A stretch of 64,000 nucleotides of DNA from Larix kaempferi (Eukaryota; Streptophyta; Pinopsida; Pinales; Pinaceae), in the NCBI GenBank assembly GCA_027924585.1, contig BSBM01000779.1:18644001-18708000 (forward strand). The letters are read 5' to 3'. The notes below the pieces were generated by a model, which saw only the letters and a program-made list of their open reading frames with translations, made no database searches and was not told the DNA's origin. Positions 33,452-44,443 of this stretch are shown in pieces (the first letter of the stretch is position 1; the number at the start of each line of letters is the position of its first letter). Made by a program: the position numbers and the translations under genes.

Positions 33452-34920
33452 TCACTTCCCCTTGGAAGGAATCTCGATCTGAAGTACACCAAGCCTCTCT
33501 CTGAAGTACCCAAACTTCATGCCGGCCAATGGCTTGGTCAACACATGGGCTATCTGCTCGTCCGTCACAACATACAGAAGCTTCACTGCTCCTCTATGCA
33601 CCATATCCCTGATATAGTGGAACTTGATCTCAATGTGCTTCGACTTGTCATGGAACACTTGGTTCTTTAACAACTTCACACAACTCTGGTTGTCACAATA
33701 TATGCAAGTAGCACTCAGCTGGAGATCAAACAAATCAGATAGTAGCTTCCTAAGCCATACTGCCTCACAACTAGCCGAACAAGCTGCGACATACTCTACT
33801 TTGGCTGTACTCAGTGCCACACAGGACTGCTTCCTGCTAAACCAAGAGATCATACAAAATCCCATACTGAAGCAGCACCCTGAAGTGCTCTTCCCATCAA
33901 TGGCATTGCTTGCCCAATCCGAATCAACATAACCGTCCAAGTTAAACTTATAATTCACATCATACTTGAGCCCATAGTCAACTATACCCTTCAGGTACCT
34001 GAATATGCTTTGCAATTATTAGGTGAACATGTCTCAGATCTGTCAGATACTGGCTCAAGGTGTTCACCGCAAAGTGGATTTCTGGTCTCGTATTCTTCAG
34101 GTACATCAAGGACCCAATCATCTAACGATACATCGTGGCATCGACCGGCTTAGATGAAGCATCACATAGAAGCTTCAAGTTCAATTCCATAGGTGTGGCC
34201 ATGGCCTTGCAGTCCATCATCCTGAACCTCTTCAGGATCTTTACTGTATACTTCCCTTGTCCAAGGAAGATTCCATCTGTGCTCTGCCACACCTCCATAA
34301 CTAGAAAGTAGTGCATCATAACCAAGTCCTTCATCTCGAACTCGGCAACAAGCCTCCTCTTCATATCGACAATCAATCTATCCTCACCTCTAAAAAACAG
34401 GTCATCCACATAAAGAAGTAGTATCACTGGATTTCTTTCCTTAACCTTGTAGTAAAGGTTGGAGTCCGCTTTACTCCTAGTAAATCCCAAATTGGATAGG
34501 AAGCCATCTATCCTGTCGTACCAGGTCCTGGGTGCTCGTTTCAAACCAAACAGGGCTTTCTTCAGTTTGCACACATGAGTCCCTTTGTCATGTGTCTCAA
34601 ACTCGAGTGGCTGCTCCACATACACTTTCCTCTTCGACTACACCATTCAATAAAGATGTCTTGACATCCATCTGGTGTATCTTCCGCTTCATCGTTGCAG
34701 CCAGAGCAAGTACTGATCTGATGGAAATGTATCTGGATACAGGAGCAAAAGTCTCTTCATAGTCTATTCTCTCTTTCTGGGAGAATCCACGAGCTACAAA
34801 TTTCACTTTGTATTTCTCTATGCTACCAACTGCAGCATGCTTGATCTTATAGATCCACTTGGAAGTCACAACAGACTTCCCTTTAGGTCTTGGGACTACA
34901 TCCCAAACATCATTCTTCAT
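33452..34920 (-). pseudogene. Copia 2 reverse transcriptase-RNase H
   Basis: Open pieces: 34597-34920 ([32 protein letters not shown]), 34122-34625 (LKRAPRTWYDRID, the YVDD active site, QGKYTVKILKRF) and 33452-34015 (YVDSDWA, WFSRKQSCVALSTA, CDNQS, SKHIEIKFHYIRD, HVLTKPLAG). A frameshift near 34610-34625 and another near 34015-34120 break it. The RNase H end is more complete than in copia 1, running to EIPSKGK at 33452. RT copies element RNA; RNase H removes the template. Confidence 0.92.
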
Positions 34921-35045
34921 GATCGATTGGTACTCTTCGATAATTACTTCATCCCGGATCTTGGGAACTTTAGATTCTTCAATAGATAGCTTTGTTGTTG
35001 GAGTAAATGTTGTAGTCCTTCTTTTGTAGTATACGATATTTCCTA

Positions 35046-36680
35046 CAAGACAAGTTAAATTGCATGATTAGAAACATCTCATAGTTTTTAGAACAAATTC
35101 TTACACATAAAGAAATATGTCATACAGTCATGCAATTAATTTAGCCAATGCTTTAATACAACATTTATCCATATCCCATCAGGGATAATTTTAAGGAACC
35201 AAACTTATTTAAAAGTGTATAAACCTTGGTGAATCTTACCAATTCTTACAATTTCAACTATAAAATACTTGGCGATATTTTTAAAAAATTATTTCAATTG
35301 CTAAGAATTTTATATAGTTTATATAATAATTTTGGTGATTTTAGGAGTGAAAAAAGTTTACCCCATCAAAATTGGGCAAAATGGGGCTTCAAAAAATGCA
35401 AATTGCCGAATCTTTTTTTGGAAAAAAACATGGAAAAATAGCCAATGGGATAAATTTTGCCCCTAAAATTATCCTTGTATCCCATAACTTTCTCGATTCC
35501 TTCCAATCTCTACCAGAACATTGTTAAGAGTGTGCACAACTCCCAAAATGTCAGCAAAGAAGTTTCATTCTAGATAGGTAGCAATGGAATGTTGTATAGT
35601 GCCATAGGCCACTTACCCATTACATGCATATTAGTAGTATACTGTTCATTAATGCAATTATTCTAATATGCATGATACACAACCTAAGTCTAGGAACATA
35701 AGTATATACATCATTGAACAGTATTATTTAAACAATCAAATATACAAGAAATGATAGTTGAAATACTTATCTTTGTTTGTTTGTTGGGTGGACTCCCTCT
35801 CAATCTTTGATTGCTTATAGGAACTACTGGAGTGTGCTCCCTCTTGATCCTTACTTCCTGGATTACCTATCCGTAAAATTATATCCATCCTCGATCACTA
35901 TGCATGCTTACTAGTATCATCATTATGTTATCCTCGATATCTCATACATAATCATATATTCATTAGTATAATCTTAATACTATCAAAACAAAATAATCTT
36001 AAACATGTATATTCATGATCATTTCAAACATAGATAATAAGCATTAGCATTCAAAGTTTCAGGGAAGACTTCTCTTACCCATGCATATTCATATGTGACC
36101 ATAGAACGCTTCTGGTTAGTCATATCATCAATGAAGGTAAGAGACATAATATGCATAAACCCTAGATTACTCAAACTTGTAACTTCATGAGTAATCATTA
36201 TCAATCATACAAAAGTATAAGATCCTTACATAGGGTAGGATTCTAACTTGATATAGGAAAAACATACATGGTCATCATATTTTCTAGTTATGTCTAGCAA
36301 TGTTTTTCTTGTTCTCTTCAATGACCTACATAACAAATATGTTAACTATTGTAGAACCAAATTATACATACCTCTATGTGATCCATGACTATGGATGAGT
36401 CTTTATCTTCATGTCACTATGGTCTTGATCTAGGACTTGATTTGTACCTTCATGTTAGCGGATAACATTCTCCTCATACAACACCACGGTGGATTAGTAC
36501 AATCATAATACAATCATAAGTGTCATAACCCTAATCAGTGAATGTCTTCTATCATGCATTCATACTTTTACTAGGGTGATAAGACAAGTCTAAAATTAAA
36601 CAAGATTGTTACTAAACTCAATAACATGAAGACAACCATATTATAAACTTAATCATGAATAGATTTCAAAACATACCTAT
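35046..36680 (-). other. Unrelated 1.6-kb segment replacing protease-integrase in copia 2
   Basis: The RT side of copia text ends near 34950-35045 and the gag/CCHC side ends near 36690. Between them nothing resembles copia. On the minus strand there are splice-like boundaries: ATAG|GTATGTTTTG near 36674, CATAGAG|GTATGT near 36310, TTATGTAG|GTCATTG near 36329, GACCAT|GTATGTTT near 36265, GCATGG|GTAAGA near 36080, and CTTGTCTTGTAG|GAAA near 35045. One pair joins a short open stretch (SSIVMDHIE and VIEENKKNIARHN). That suggests captured host genic DNA with introns, but no protein family is recognised and the signals are short. A separate MITE lies inside at 35180-35477. Confidence 0.5.
35180..35477. 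mobile_element. hAT-like MITE with 8-bp target duplication
   Basis: Flanked by perfect copies of TATCCCAT (35172-35179 and 35478-35485). Ends are inverted: CAGGGATAATTTTAAGG at the left and, read inward on the other strand, CAAGGATAATTTTAGGGG at the right. An 8-bp duplication with CA(G/A)GG ends is the hAT signature. At 298 bp it has no transposase; the 71-codon frame inside (35226-35441) is AT-rich and not a gene. Confidence 0.85.
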
Positions 36681-36689
36681 ACGTCATAC

Positions 36690-37372
36690 CTGTTAGATTG
36701 CTTGTAGTAGTAGTTGTTGTTGTTGTTCCTTTGGTTCTTAGGACAATCTGAGGAAAAGTGTCCTCTCCTTGGTATGTGCTATGAGAGCTTGATCTTCATT
36801 CCCCATCTTTTCTTCTCAAGCTATAATCCAAGTTTCTTCCTGTGAGAATTCTTCTCATAGCCTGTTGAAAGAGATAAGTTTCTTCCTAACACAAATTCCT
36901 TGGATGAAGGAATCCCATGACCTCGGAAGGCCATTAAGAGTGGTCATTACCACTTCTCCATTCTCTACAGTTCAAGTTGTTCTTTTATCTGGGAGACCCT
37001 TGAAGAGTAAGACTGCATGGTCTCCGCATTCTGGATCTGGATGTTCTTTAGTTGATTCCTCAAAGTCATCTTTTGATTTATGTTCTTCCCTTCAAATAGC
37101 TTGGTCAAGGAATCAAACATCTCCTTAGGTGTCCTTAGGGAAGACACATGGGGTATGAGATAGTCCTTAATAGAATCAGCAATGATTCTCTTGGCTTTGA
37201 CCAAGTTCTTCTTGTGTGAAGCCTTAGTCTCATCTTCCTCTAGAACTGGAACCTCTTCACTTGTGTAAGTGTCCAACTCATTCTCTTCTAGGATTAACCC
37301 AATCCCATACTTCCATGGTCAGAAGTTATCAGCCCCTTCAAGCTTATCCTCGAACTTAGTGTGGTGAGACAT
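36690..37372 (-). pseudogene. gag: Copia 2 gag with CCHC remnant
   Basis: Start at 37372 (MSHHTKFEDKLEG), as in copia 1. The best open piece, 36965-37276, reads TYTSEEVPVLEEDE, HKKNLVKAKRIIADSIKDYL, SLTKLFEGKNINQKMTL and MQSYSSRVSQIKEQL. A stop near the start and a short deletion near 36965 break the frame. The reading ends with a stop just before the MGNEDQ segment, at a different codon from that in copia 1. About 36720-36785 keeps part of a zinc-finger region (GHFSSDCPKNQ), but the first two Cys are lost in a small deletion. Immediately after it the unrelated segment starts. Confidence 0.85.
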
Positions 37373-37945
37373 CTTAAGAAGTACTTCAAATGGAAATAGA
37401 AAGGTTATTAGGTCTTACCACTTGATTTGCTGAAAACGGGATCTAGAGCTAAATTAGGGTTTGTTAGAGAAACCCTAAAAATTCAAACTTTGAATTTCAA
37501 ACTTCTGAAAGGATAGAAAGATGTGCCTTGATGACCTGATCAAGCTGGTATACTCAAAATTTGAAAAATGCAAATTTTCACACCTCAAATTTGCTTTTCA
37601 AACTTCTCGATTCACTAGGGAGGACCCCGAATTAGGGTTTGATTTTATTGCAGCTTCACCCATCCAAAAAGTTCGATATTTGTCTCTAAAAATCTATGTT
37701 TCAGAGGAGCTTCCAACCATGGTCTCATATTTCATAAATTCCACTTTTTATGGAAACCCTAATTTTTAGGGCCAAAACTAAAAGTGCTTAGAATTGAATT
37801 CTGATTGGACAGAAAGATGCGCCTTGCTAAGGAGAGTCAATATAGCCTCCTTCCTTTAAATATCTGTGGAGATAAACCCAAAAAAAAAGAATCCCTAGCT
37901 TCTACTACTGCACAATGTCTTCTTCTCAGGTTAGCTCTGATTCCA
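37373..37945 (-). other. Leader and primer-binding site of copia element 2
   Basis: No gene in the leader. The PBS (37934-37945) reads TGGAATCAGAGC on the minus strand, one base from the initiator tRNA-Met site of copia 1. The leader keeps repeated aaaccctaattt phrases. Confidence 0.82.
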
Positions 37946-38535
37946 TGTTACTTTTTGAGCATCAATTCAATATGATCTAGGATCTTAACTGATAGAATAA
38001 CATGTACAACATATCAATCACAATAAGCAATCACAAGAGACAATAGACACACAGAGTTTCCTTGGGGAAAACCATAAAGGTGAAAAATCCCAATAACTTC
38101 CTCAGAGATAGATATAGCAATGATACAAAACCCAAGCATAAGAGATAGTCTCCTAGCAGCAGCTTCTCCTCCTCCACTAGTGCACCACTCTCCAATGAGT
38201 GTATCAGTGAGAAAGTGAATGATCAAATAGAGTGCCTCCCGCACTCTATTTATACATGACTTGACTTGCCTAATATCCTTACTAGGTCGGCCTCAACTTA
38301 ATCACATAACATAATGCTGACAGGGCCGACCCCCAATAGGGTGGTCTAATAACCCTTTAACCCACATGACTTATGTAGGGCCTACCCCATCAAGGTGGTC
38401 TAATAACCCATGAAGTATAAGTTACGACACTTACAATATAAATGATGACACTTCTGTATAGAGGAATAATAACATCTCTATAGGAATACAATATACACAT
38501 GTGAAATACCTTCCGAAGTTACAAATACATCAATG
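37946..38535 (-). repeat. 5' LTR of copia element 2
   Basis: 590 bp, starts tgttactttttgagc and ends acatcaatg on the plus strand; the usual CA end has mutated. Followed by GGGGA and satellite. It carries two copies of ggtggtctaataaccc within about 60 bp. Confidence 0.9.
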
Positions 38536-38540
38536 GGGGA

Positions 38541-40219
38541 GGGTCCCCTAACTTAAAATTGGTGTCCTAAAGCCATCGTAATCGATGGATTTGCAACCGA
38601 AGTCACGGTTTTGGTGCTATGGGAATTTTTTCCAGGCACCCCATGGTTATTCAGGTACACTTTGAGGATTTGGTACGAGGGCACCAAACCCAAACTGGTG
38701 GGTGAACTTGAATTCTTTCATCTCCCACACATGCATATGGCCATTTTGGATGTGTTCACAATGGCCATGCTCGCTCAGGAGCCTTCGAATAAAAAATGAC
38801 CCCCTTGCGTAAAATTAACATGGCCTTCACTTAGCAGAACCCTAGTTCAGGAGATGGCACAATATCATTGTTTTCGGGCGTTTGAGGGATGGTGGGAGGT
38901 GGGCAGCTAGCTTAAAATCGATTTCTTGAATCCATTGGAATTGATGGATTCATGACTGGTGTTACTTTTTTGGTGCTATGGGCATTTTTTCTAGGCACCC
39001 GATAGCCATTTAGGGACACTTTCAGTATTTCCTCCAGGGGCACCGAACCCAAACCGACAAGCGTACATGTATTATTTAAGATCCCACATGTACATATGGC
39101 CATTGTGGATGTCTTCATGATGGCCACACTTTCCCAAGAGCCTTATAAAAAATGACCCCCTTGCGCAAAATCAACATGGCCTTCAGTGAGAAAAATCTAG
39201 TTCCAGAGATGGCACAATACCATCATTTCCATGTGTTTGAGGCATGGTGGGGGGGGGGGCCTCTAGCTAAAAACCAACGTCTCAAATCCATCGAAATCAA
39301 TGGATTCACAACTGGAGTCACGGTTTTGGTGCTATGGGCATTTTTTTCAGGAACCACATCGTCATTCGGGGACACTTTGAGGATTTGCTCTTGGGGCACG
39401 AAACCCAAACTGACGAGCAGACTTGGATTCTTTAAGCTCCCACACATGCATATTTCCATTGTGGATGTGTTCATGAAGATCATGCTCACCCAGGATCCTT
39501 TGGATAAGAAATGACCCCCTTGCGCAAAATTGGCATGGCCTTCACTAAGCAAAACCCTAGTTCCAGAGATGGCATAATACCATTGTTTCCAGGCATTTGA
39601 ATAATGGTGGGGGGGACCCTTAGCTGAAACCTAGGATCTTGAATCCATCGAAATTGACCGATTCATGACCAGAGTCATGGTTTTGGTGGTATGGGAATTT
39701 TGTTTAGGAATGTTGTGGCCTTTTAGGGACACTTTGAGGATTTTATTTTGGGGTACAGAACCCAAACCGACGAGCGGACTTGGATTATTTCATATACCAC
39801 ATGTGAATATGGCCATTTTGGATGTGTTAACAATGGCCACACTCGCTCGGGATCCTTCATATTGGCAATGACCCCCTTGCGCAAAATTGGCATGGCCTTC
39901 ACTGAGCAAAACCCTAGTTCCGTAGATCACACAATACCATTGTTTCTAGGATTTTAAATCACAGTGGGGGGGGGACCCCTAGATGAAACCTGACATCCGA
40001 AATCCATCGGAATCAACAGATTCACGACCGCATTCACGGTTTTGGTGCTATGGGAAGTTTTTCCAGAAACCCCATGGCCATTTAGGGACACTATCAGGAT
40101 TTGCTCTGGAGGCACCAAACCCAAACCAATGAGTGGACATGGATTCTTTTAGCTCCCACACATGCATATGGTCATTTTGGATGTGTTCATAGTGGCCACC
40201 CTAACTCGGGAGCCTTCAA
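38541..40219 (+). repeat. Satellite block D
   Basis: Nearly five monomers; G runs near 38533, 38890, 39250, 39608 and 39967, that is 355-363 bp apart. It ends in ctcgggagccttca, where similarity to the satellite stops. Every frame between 38611 and 40304 is translated satellite. Confidence 0.88.
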
Positions 40220-43200
40220 CACCATTATGGTCTTTTTGACTGATTATGTTATGATGTTATATTGGGCCACAGCCCCAGCATATGTGATTTATTATTTGTC
40301 ATAGACAATAACATGTTTTGATTTATTCTTTCATGAGTTGATATATTGAGCATGGACCCTAATTGTTTCATTTTGAATATATATGGGGACAGGAAAGCCC
40401 GAATGAATAAAATTATGTTTTATTATGTGAATCGGTTACAAATTATGATATATTGAGATTACCTGTTTTGTTACATTATACTGTGCAGAGCATGATTCAT
40501 ATCGATGATTATGTGGTGTGTTGAGTGTGGACTCAGAAACACACGAATGACCTATATACTAGGCCTAAGCCCCGATGTATCTAGAGGACTCTTGTTATGT
40601 GTTGGGCATAAGCCCTGGAGCACTCCAAGCTTGAAAGAAAATGATTACTAGATCCAAGGCTAGTTAAAAATTCTAGATGTGCCTCACAACCACATTCTAG
40701 CTCTAGTGTTGAGTAGAGGCTCTAGAATTGCAATAGCGTAATGCCCATGTGAGAGTGTTGAGTTAAAAAGCTCTGAATACCACTCGGGGTTACTAGATAT
40801 CAAGTGTTGAGTCGGAAAAACTCTGAATAGCACTTATGTGTCGTATCACAACTATCTGAATTGAGGAAATAAATCTTATTATCATAAAGTATTCCAGGAA
40901 CTACCATGTTAAATCGAGGGATTATGACATGCAAAGGGAGAGACTAGTGGTGCCTATCCTAGCTTACCAAGACCGTCCAAAGAAGGGACCTTATCCTTAA
41001 AAATATTAAAAGGAAGTATCAGGTGAAGTTACATAAAAGATAACATCACCACTTAAAGAATTAATTAACTACTAGTAGTCTTCTAGGGTTAACATGCATA
41101 AAAAACCTCAAGCTTTTAATATTCATAACTATATCAATGATGTTGTTAATATTTATTTATAAAGTACATTTATTTTGTATAGTGTATGCATTAATTTAAA
41201 TAAATAGGTAATGTATTAATATTGATCACAAATCTAGAAAGACTTAAATAAAAAACACTTTAGTTAAAAAAAGTTGAGAAGTTCTAGTTCCAAGAGAACT
41301 AATAAATTAAACAAATACTCTTTTAAAAATTAAAGATATTTAATTTAAAGAAACTAGTAATTCCAACAGTCCTAATTCAAGATTTCCTACTTAAGGAGGA
41401 CAGACCCCAAGTTGGGGGACCATCTTTTTCATCCTCATCTCTTAGGGAAGGAAAGAACAATTTCTGCTCCAAGAATTGAAGTAGCTCAAATACATTTCAG
41501 ACCTAAACCAGCAGTGGACCTAGGGCCTCTATCTCTCATTTTGCATGTCAGAACCAGCTCGGGGGGATCCATACTTAACTGGGAATGTGGTGTTATCATG
41601 GTTGGCATGAACGTGGTAGTCCCAAAGTGATCTAATTCAGAACTCATTCAAATCAGGTCAGCTAAACACATCAATATTTTCCACTGATAAGTGATTTGAG
41701 TGTGCAGGTGACTACAGGAGAAGGGCACGCTACAAGCTTCCAGGTATGAACTATTCCATTCACCTTATATCATTTATGCAATCAAATAGCTTGTTATTTA
41801 ATATCTATATTCAGAAATATTTTCTTAAGGAGCAAAAGGACCTTTAGGGCATCAGTCCCCAGGGTGTTTTAATAACAGACTTAGATGTTCATAAAGTTAT
41901 TGCAACCCTAGAAATCTGTTTGGGGTTAACTATTGAATATCTAGCATGGCTAGCTCCCTAGCCTATTCTAGACATTTATGAGTAGCACTAGAGACACGTA
42001 TTATCTTACAATTTTTTTTTCATAATTTCCACAACAATTATTTTAGCTAGTTATCCCAGTCAGTCCAGCTCTATTTTATTTATTAGAAATTATTATATGC
42101 AAACGGTCTTTGCAAGGACCTAGTAAAAAAAATCACAGGGTTTGACAGCCACCATCCCTTTTTCATATTTTATTTTATTTCAGTATTGTAGATCTAAGGT
42201 ATTATATCTTTTTTAAATCCAAACGAAAGTTTCCCAGATCATGCAGGCGCCCTATAGAAAACGAAAACAGTAGTGGAAAGAGAACTGTAAACAACTCACA
42301 CGATCATCATTATTTATTATTATATTTATAAATCAAATACACATCAATACATAGTTGTAGCTACAGACCATTACTATCATAAGGCGAGAAATCGTAGAGC
42401 AATCTCAAGCACATAAACCCTAGCACAACGATTAAACCCAAGAATTAATACCAACAACTTTTCTTACAGTTTGTCCATTGAAAATAGAGGCGCTAAATAA
42501 ATTTCAACGCAGAACCTAGCAATGCCATAGATACAGGGATCGAATCCCATTACCATTCTTTTGCCAAAACCAAAACATAGCCACAAGTTACAGATCCATA
42601 TGCTTCTAAGGGTATCAACGATACATCCAGGGGATCGTTTTTCCACCAATAAGCCAAGACACATTCAAAACAGCAAGGACAATACCTACAAGTTACAGAA
42701 GAGGAATGTACTATTTCCTTACCCTTTCATTAAAATATGCCCATAGTAGAATCACACACAGAACATAAACACTGACAGAAAATGAAACCACAAAGTTCAT
42801 GTTCTCTCCCTACAGTACATTACGAAACTCTAAACATTTCTTTTACATTTCACAATAAATTTTAAAGAGGAAGAGCTACATTCGAAATAGAATTTCAGTA
42901 CAATAATATATTAAAAATCCATAGGCTGAGCCACCAATACATTCTTGAACCAAAAACGATCTAGATAGATAACCTAGAAACTTTATAGGTTCTTTTTCAA
43001 ACACCATACATTATACAGAGAAGTCTTCCTGGGTAAAATCCCAGTTCATTAACCCACGAGAACCAGATTTCATTTGTCAAAATATTACAAATCACACATT
43101 GAGAATAATCTTCCAAATGTCCATAGACTTCACACACTTGTGGGTCCAACCAAGTGGCGACCTCCTAGACTTCCAATTTGATACAGTAATCCAAACTCTC

Positions 43201-44413
43201 ACAAAGTCTTCCATAACCAAAATGATACATACAGAACCCTACTAGGGGTGTAAGAGGGCAGAGCACATTGGGGTTACGTAGTTGGACTTACCATTGCTCA
43301 CAACGATCAAGCCCAGAGCAATCACGATAGTCACGCAGTAAACCTTCGTTGGTGCTACCTGCCATTACAACAAAAACACCAATGAGAAAATCCTGTAGCT
43401 TCTACCAATAGTAGAAATATTCAATTACAACGGCGATAGTGAATGGGTCATACCTGAACAGGAGTCCCTCCACCTCTGCACCATCATTAAATATACCAGA
43501 GTATAGAGATACCACCACTGCAACGAGGAACAGGACAGAAAGATAGCCAAAAATGCAGAGCATTTGGGAAGGGAGGAAAACCCCCAAATGCGTATGATGA
43601 AATCTTACCCAGCCTAGAAACCACTTCAACCAAGTGCATTTAATGTCTTGCACCAACCACACTTTCAATTGGAGTTACATATTTTTGCATAGGAGACTAT
43701 GTTATGAGTCATATAAACCAGCAAAAGGGGTAGTCAAACTAATAGTTTTACCATAGTTTTGATACTTTAAAACTCACACTTGATCTTTAATTTTTACACT
43801 AGACTTTACACCATAATATGCCTTTTAGGGGGTTGCTCAAACAAAAGCGAGGATCCACTTGGGAAACTTAATAGTTGGAATAGGTGGAACTCCCAGAGTA
43901 GAATGACCCTCTACGGTCACACCTGCAAAACACAACAAGGGTTTTGATGTTAGCAAAAGGATGCTAAGTAAGTCCAATACTCTCCCAAGAGTGCTCTTAC
44001 CTCTTGGAATCCCTGCCGAGGTATTTGTTTTCCTTCATCTCTTTTTGCTACTAGAGGCCCATCATTAGAACATCAGACCCCTCATCAACAAAGGCCATAT
44101 CACCTGAAGGTGCCATTCAGACATTCATTTGCATTTATTAAAACAGCATGATAGATTTATTATTTCTGTTACATCGACAAGAGTAAACTCATAACAATGA
44201 TACATCATTAGACATGTTCATAAATTCTTCCACAAGACTGTAGATGTAAAAGATGAGAGACATCATGATTATTTAAGAAAGGTAGATTTCTTTTGTTTAA
44301 ACATTTACATATTTTCTTAGTATTGAAATAACTTGCGTCTATCTTTTACTCTCATACAGCATCTATTACAGGGATGGGAAAATTTTAAATTTTGCTATTT
44401 GTGGGACATTACA
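40220..44413 (+). other. Gene-less 4.2 kb, at its right end the 3' end of a chromovirus-type LTR
   Basis: No supported gene; frames at 41412-41630, 42464-42664 and 43402-43668 lack any recognisable motif. At 40560-40860 phrases of the type gtgttgag...aaaactctgaatagcac recur. The stretch ends in gggacattaca and is followed by a PBS-like sequence, so at least its right end is an LTR. How far left that LTR reaches is unknown, since no partner LTR is present and no TGTAA start was found. Confidence 0.5.
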
Positions 44414-44415
44414 AG

Positions 44416-44427
44416 TAGTATCAAAGC
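44416..44427 (+). promoter_or_regulatory. Primer-binding site (tRNA-Met type, decayed)
   Basis: tagtatcaaagc, two changes from TGGTATCAGAGC, three bases after the LTR end at 44413. Same place and type as in the chromovirus at 56760. Confidence 0.7.
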
Positions 44428-44443
44428 GAGTTACAAAATCTAA

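Larger units (their letters stand above)
32030..38535 (-). mobile_element. Ty1/copia retrotransposon 2, minus strand, with pol replaced in part
   Basis: 6.5-kb element with LTRs at 32030-32601 and 37946-38535 and 5-bp flanks GGGGA at 32025-32029 and 38536-38540. The target is the G run of a satellite monomer, and satellite text resumes with gggtcccct. It is a relative of copia 1 with the same gag, RT and RNase H text and the same PBS and polypurine tract. The section from just after the CCHC finger to just before RT is not copia but an unrelated 1.6-kb segment (35046-36680). Frameshifts in gag and RT add to the damage. Confidence 0.92.

Noticed and set aside
35226-35441. 71-codon plus-strand frame
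   Set aside because: Lies wholly inside the 298-bp hAT-like MITE, which is too short to encode anything functional.
36019-36204. Copia integrase remnant (text LTFIDDMTNQ resembles the FIDDFSR motif)
   Set aside because: Only a few residues agree and nothing around them matches integrase; not enough to call it.
38611-40304. Series of 60-120 codon frames with GTPWLFRDTLRI-like text recurring also near 957, 1250, 1541, 16428 and 16799
   Set aside because: Their similarity comes from the satellite monomer, not from a gene family; frames are open on both strands and shift between monomers.
41412-41630. 72-codon plus-strand frame
   Set aside because: No motif, no neighbouring signals, and AT-rich surroundings full of chance frames.
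43402-43668. 88-codon minus-strand frame with a hydrophobic segment
   Set aside because: Lies in LTR-type sequence of a plus-strand element; no recognised family.
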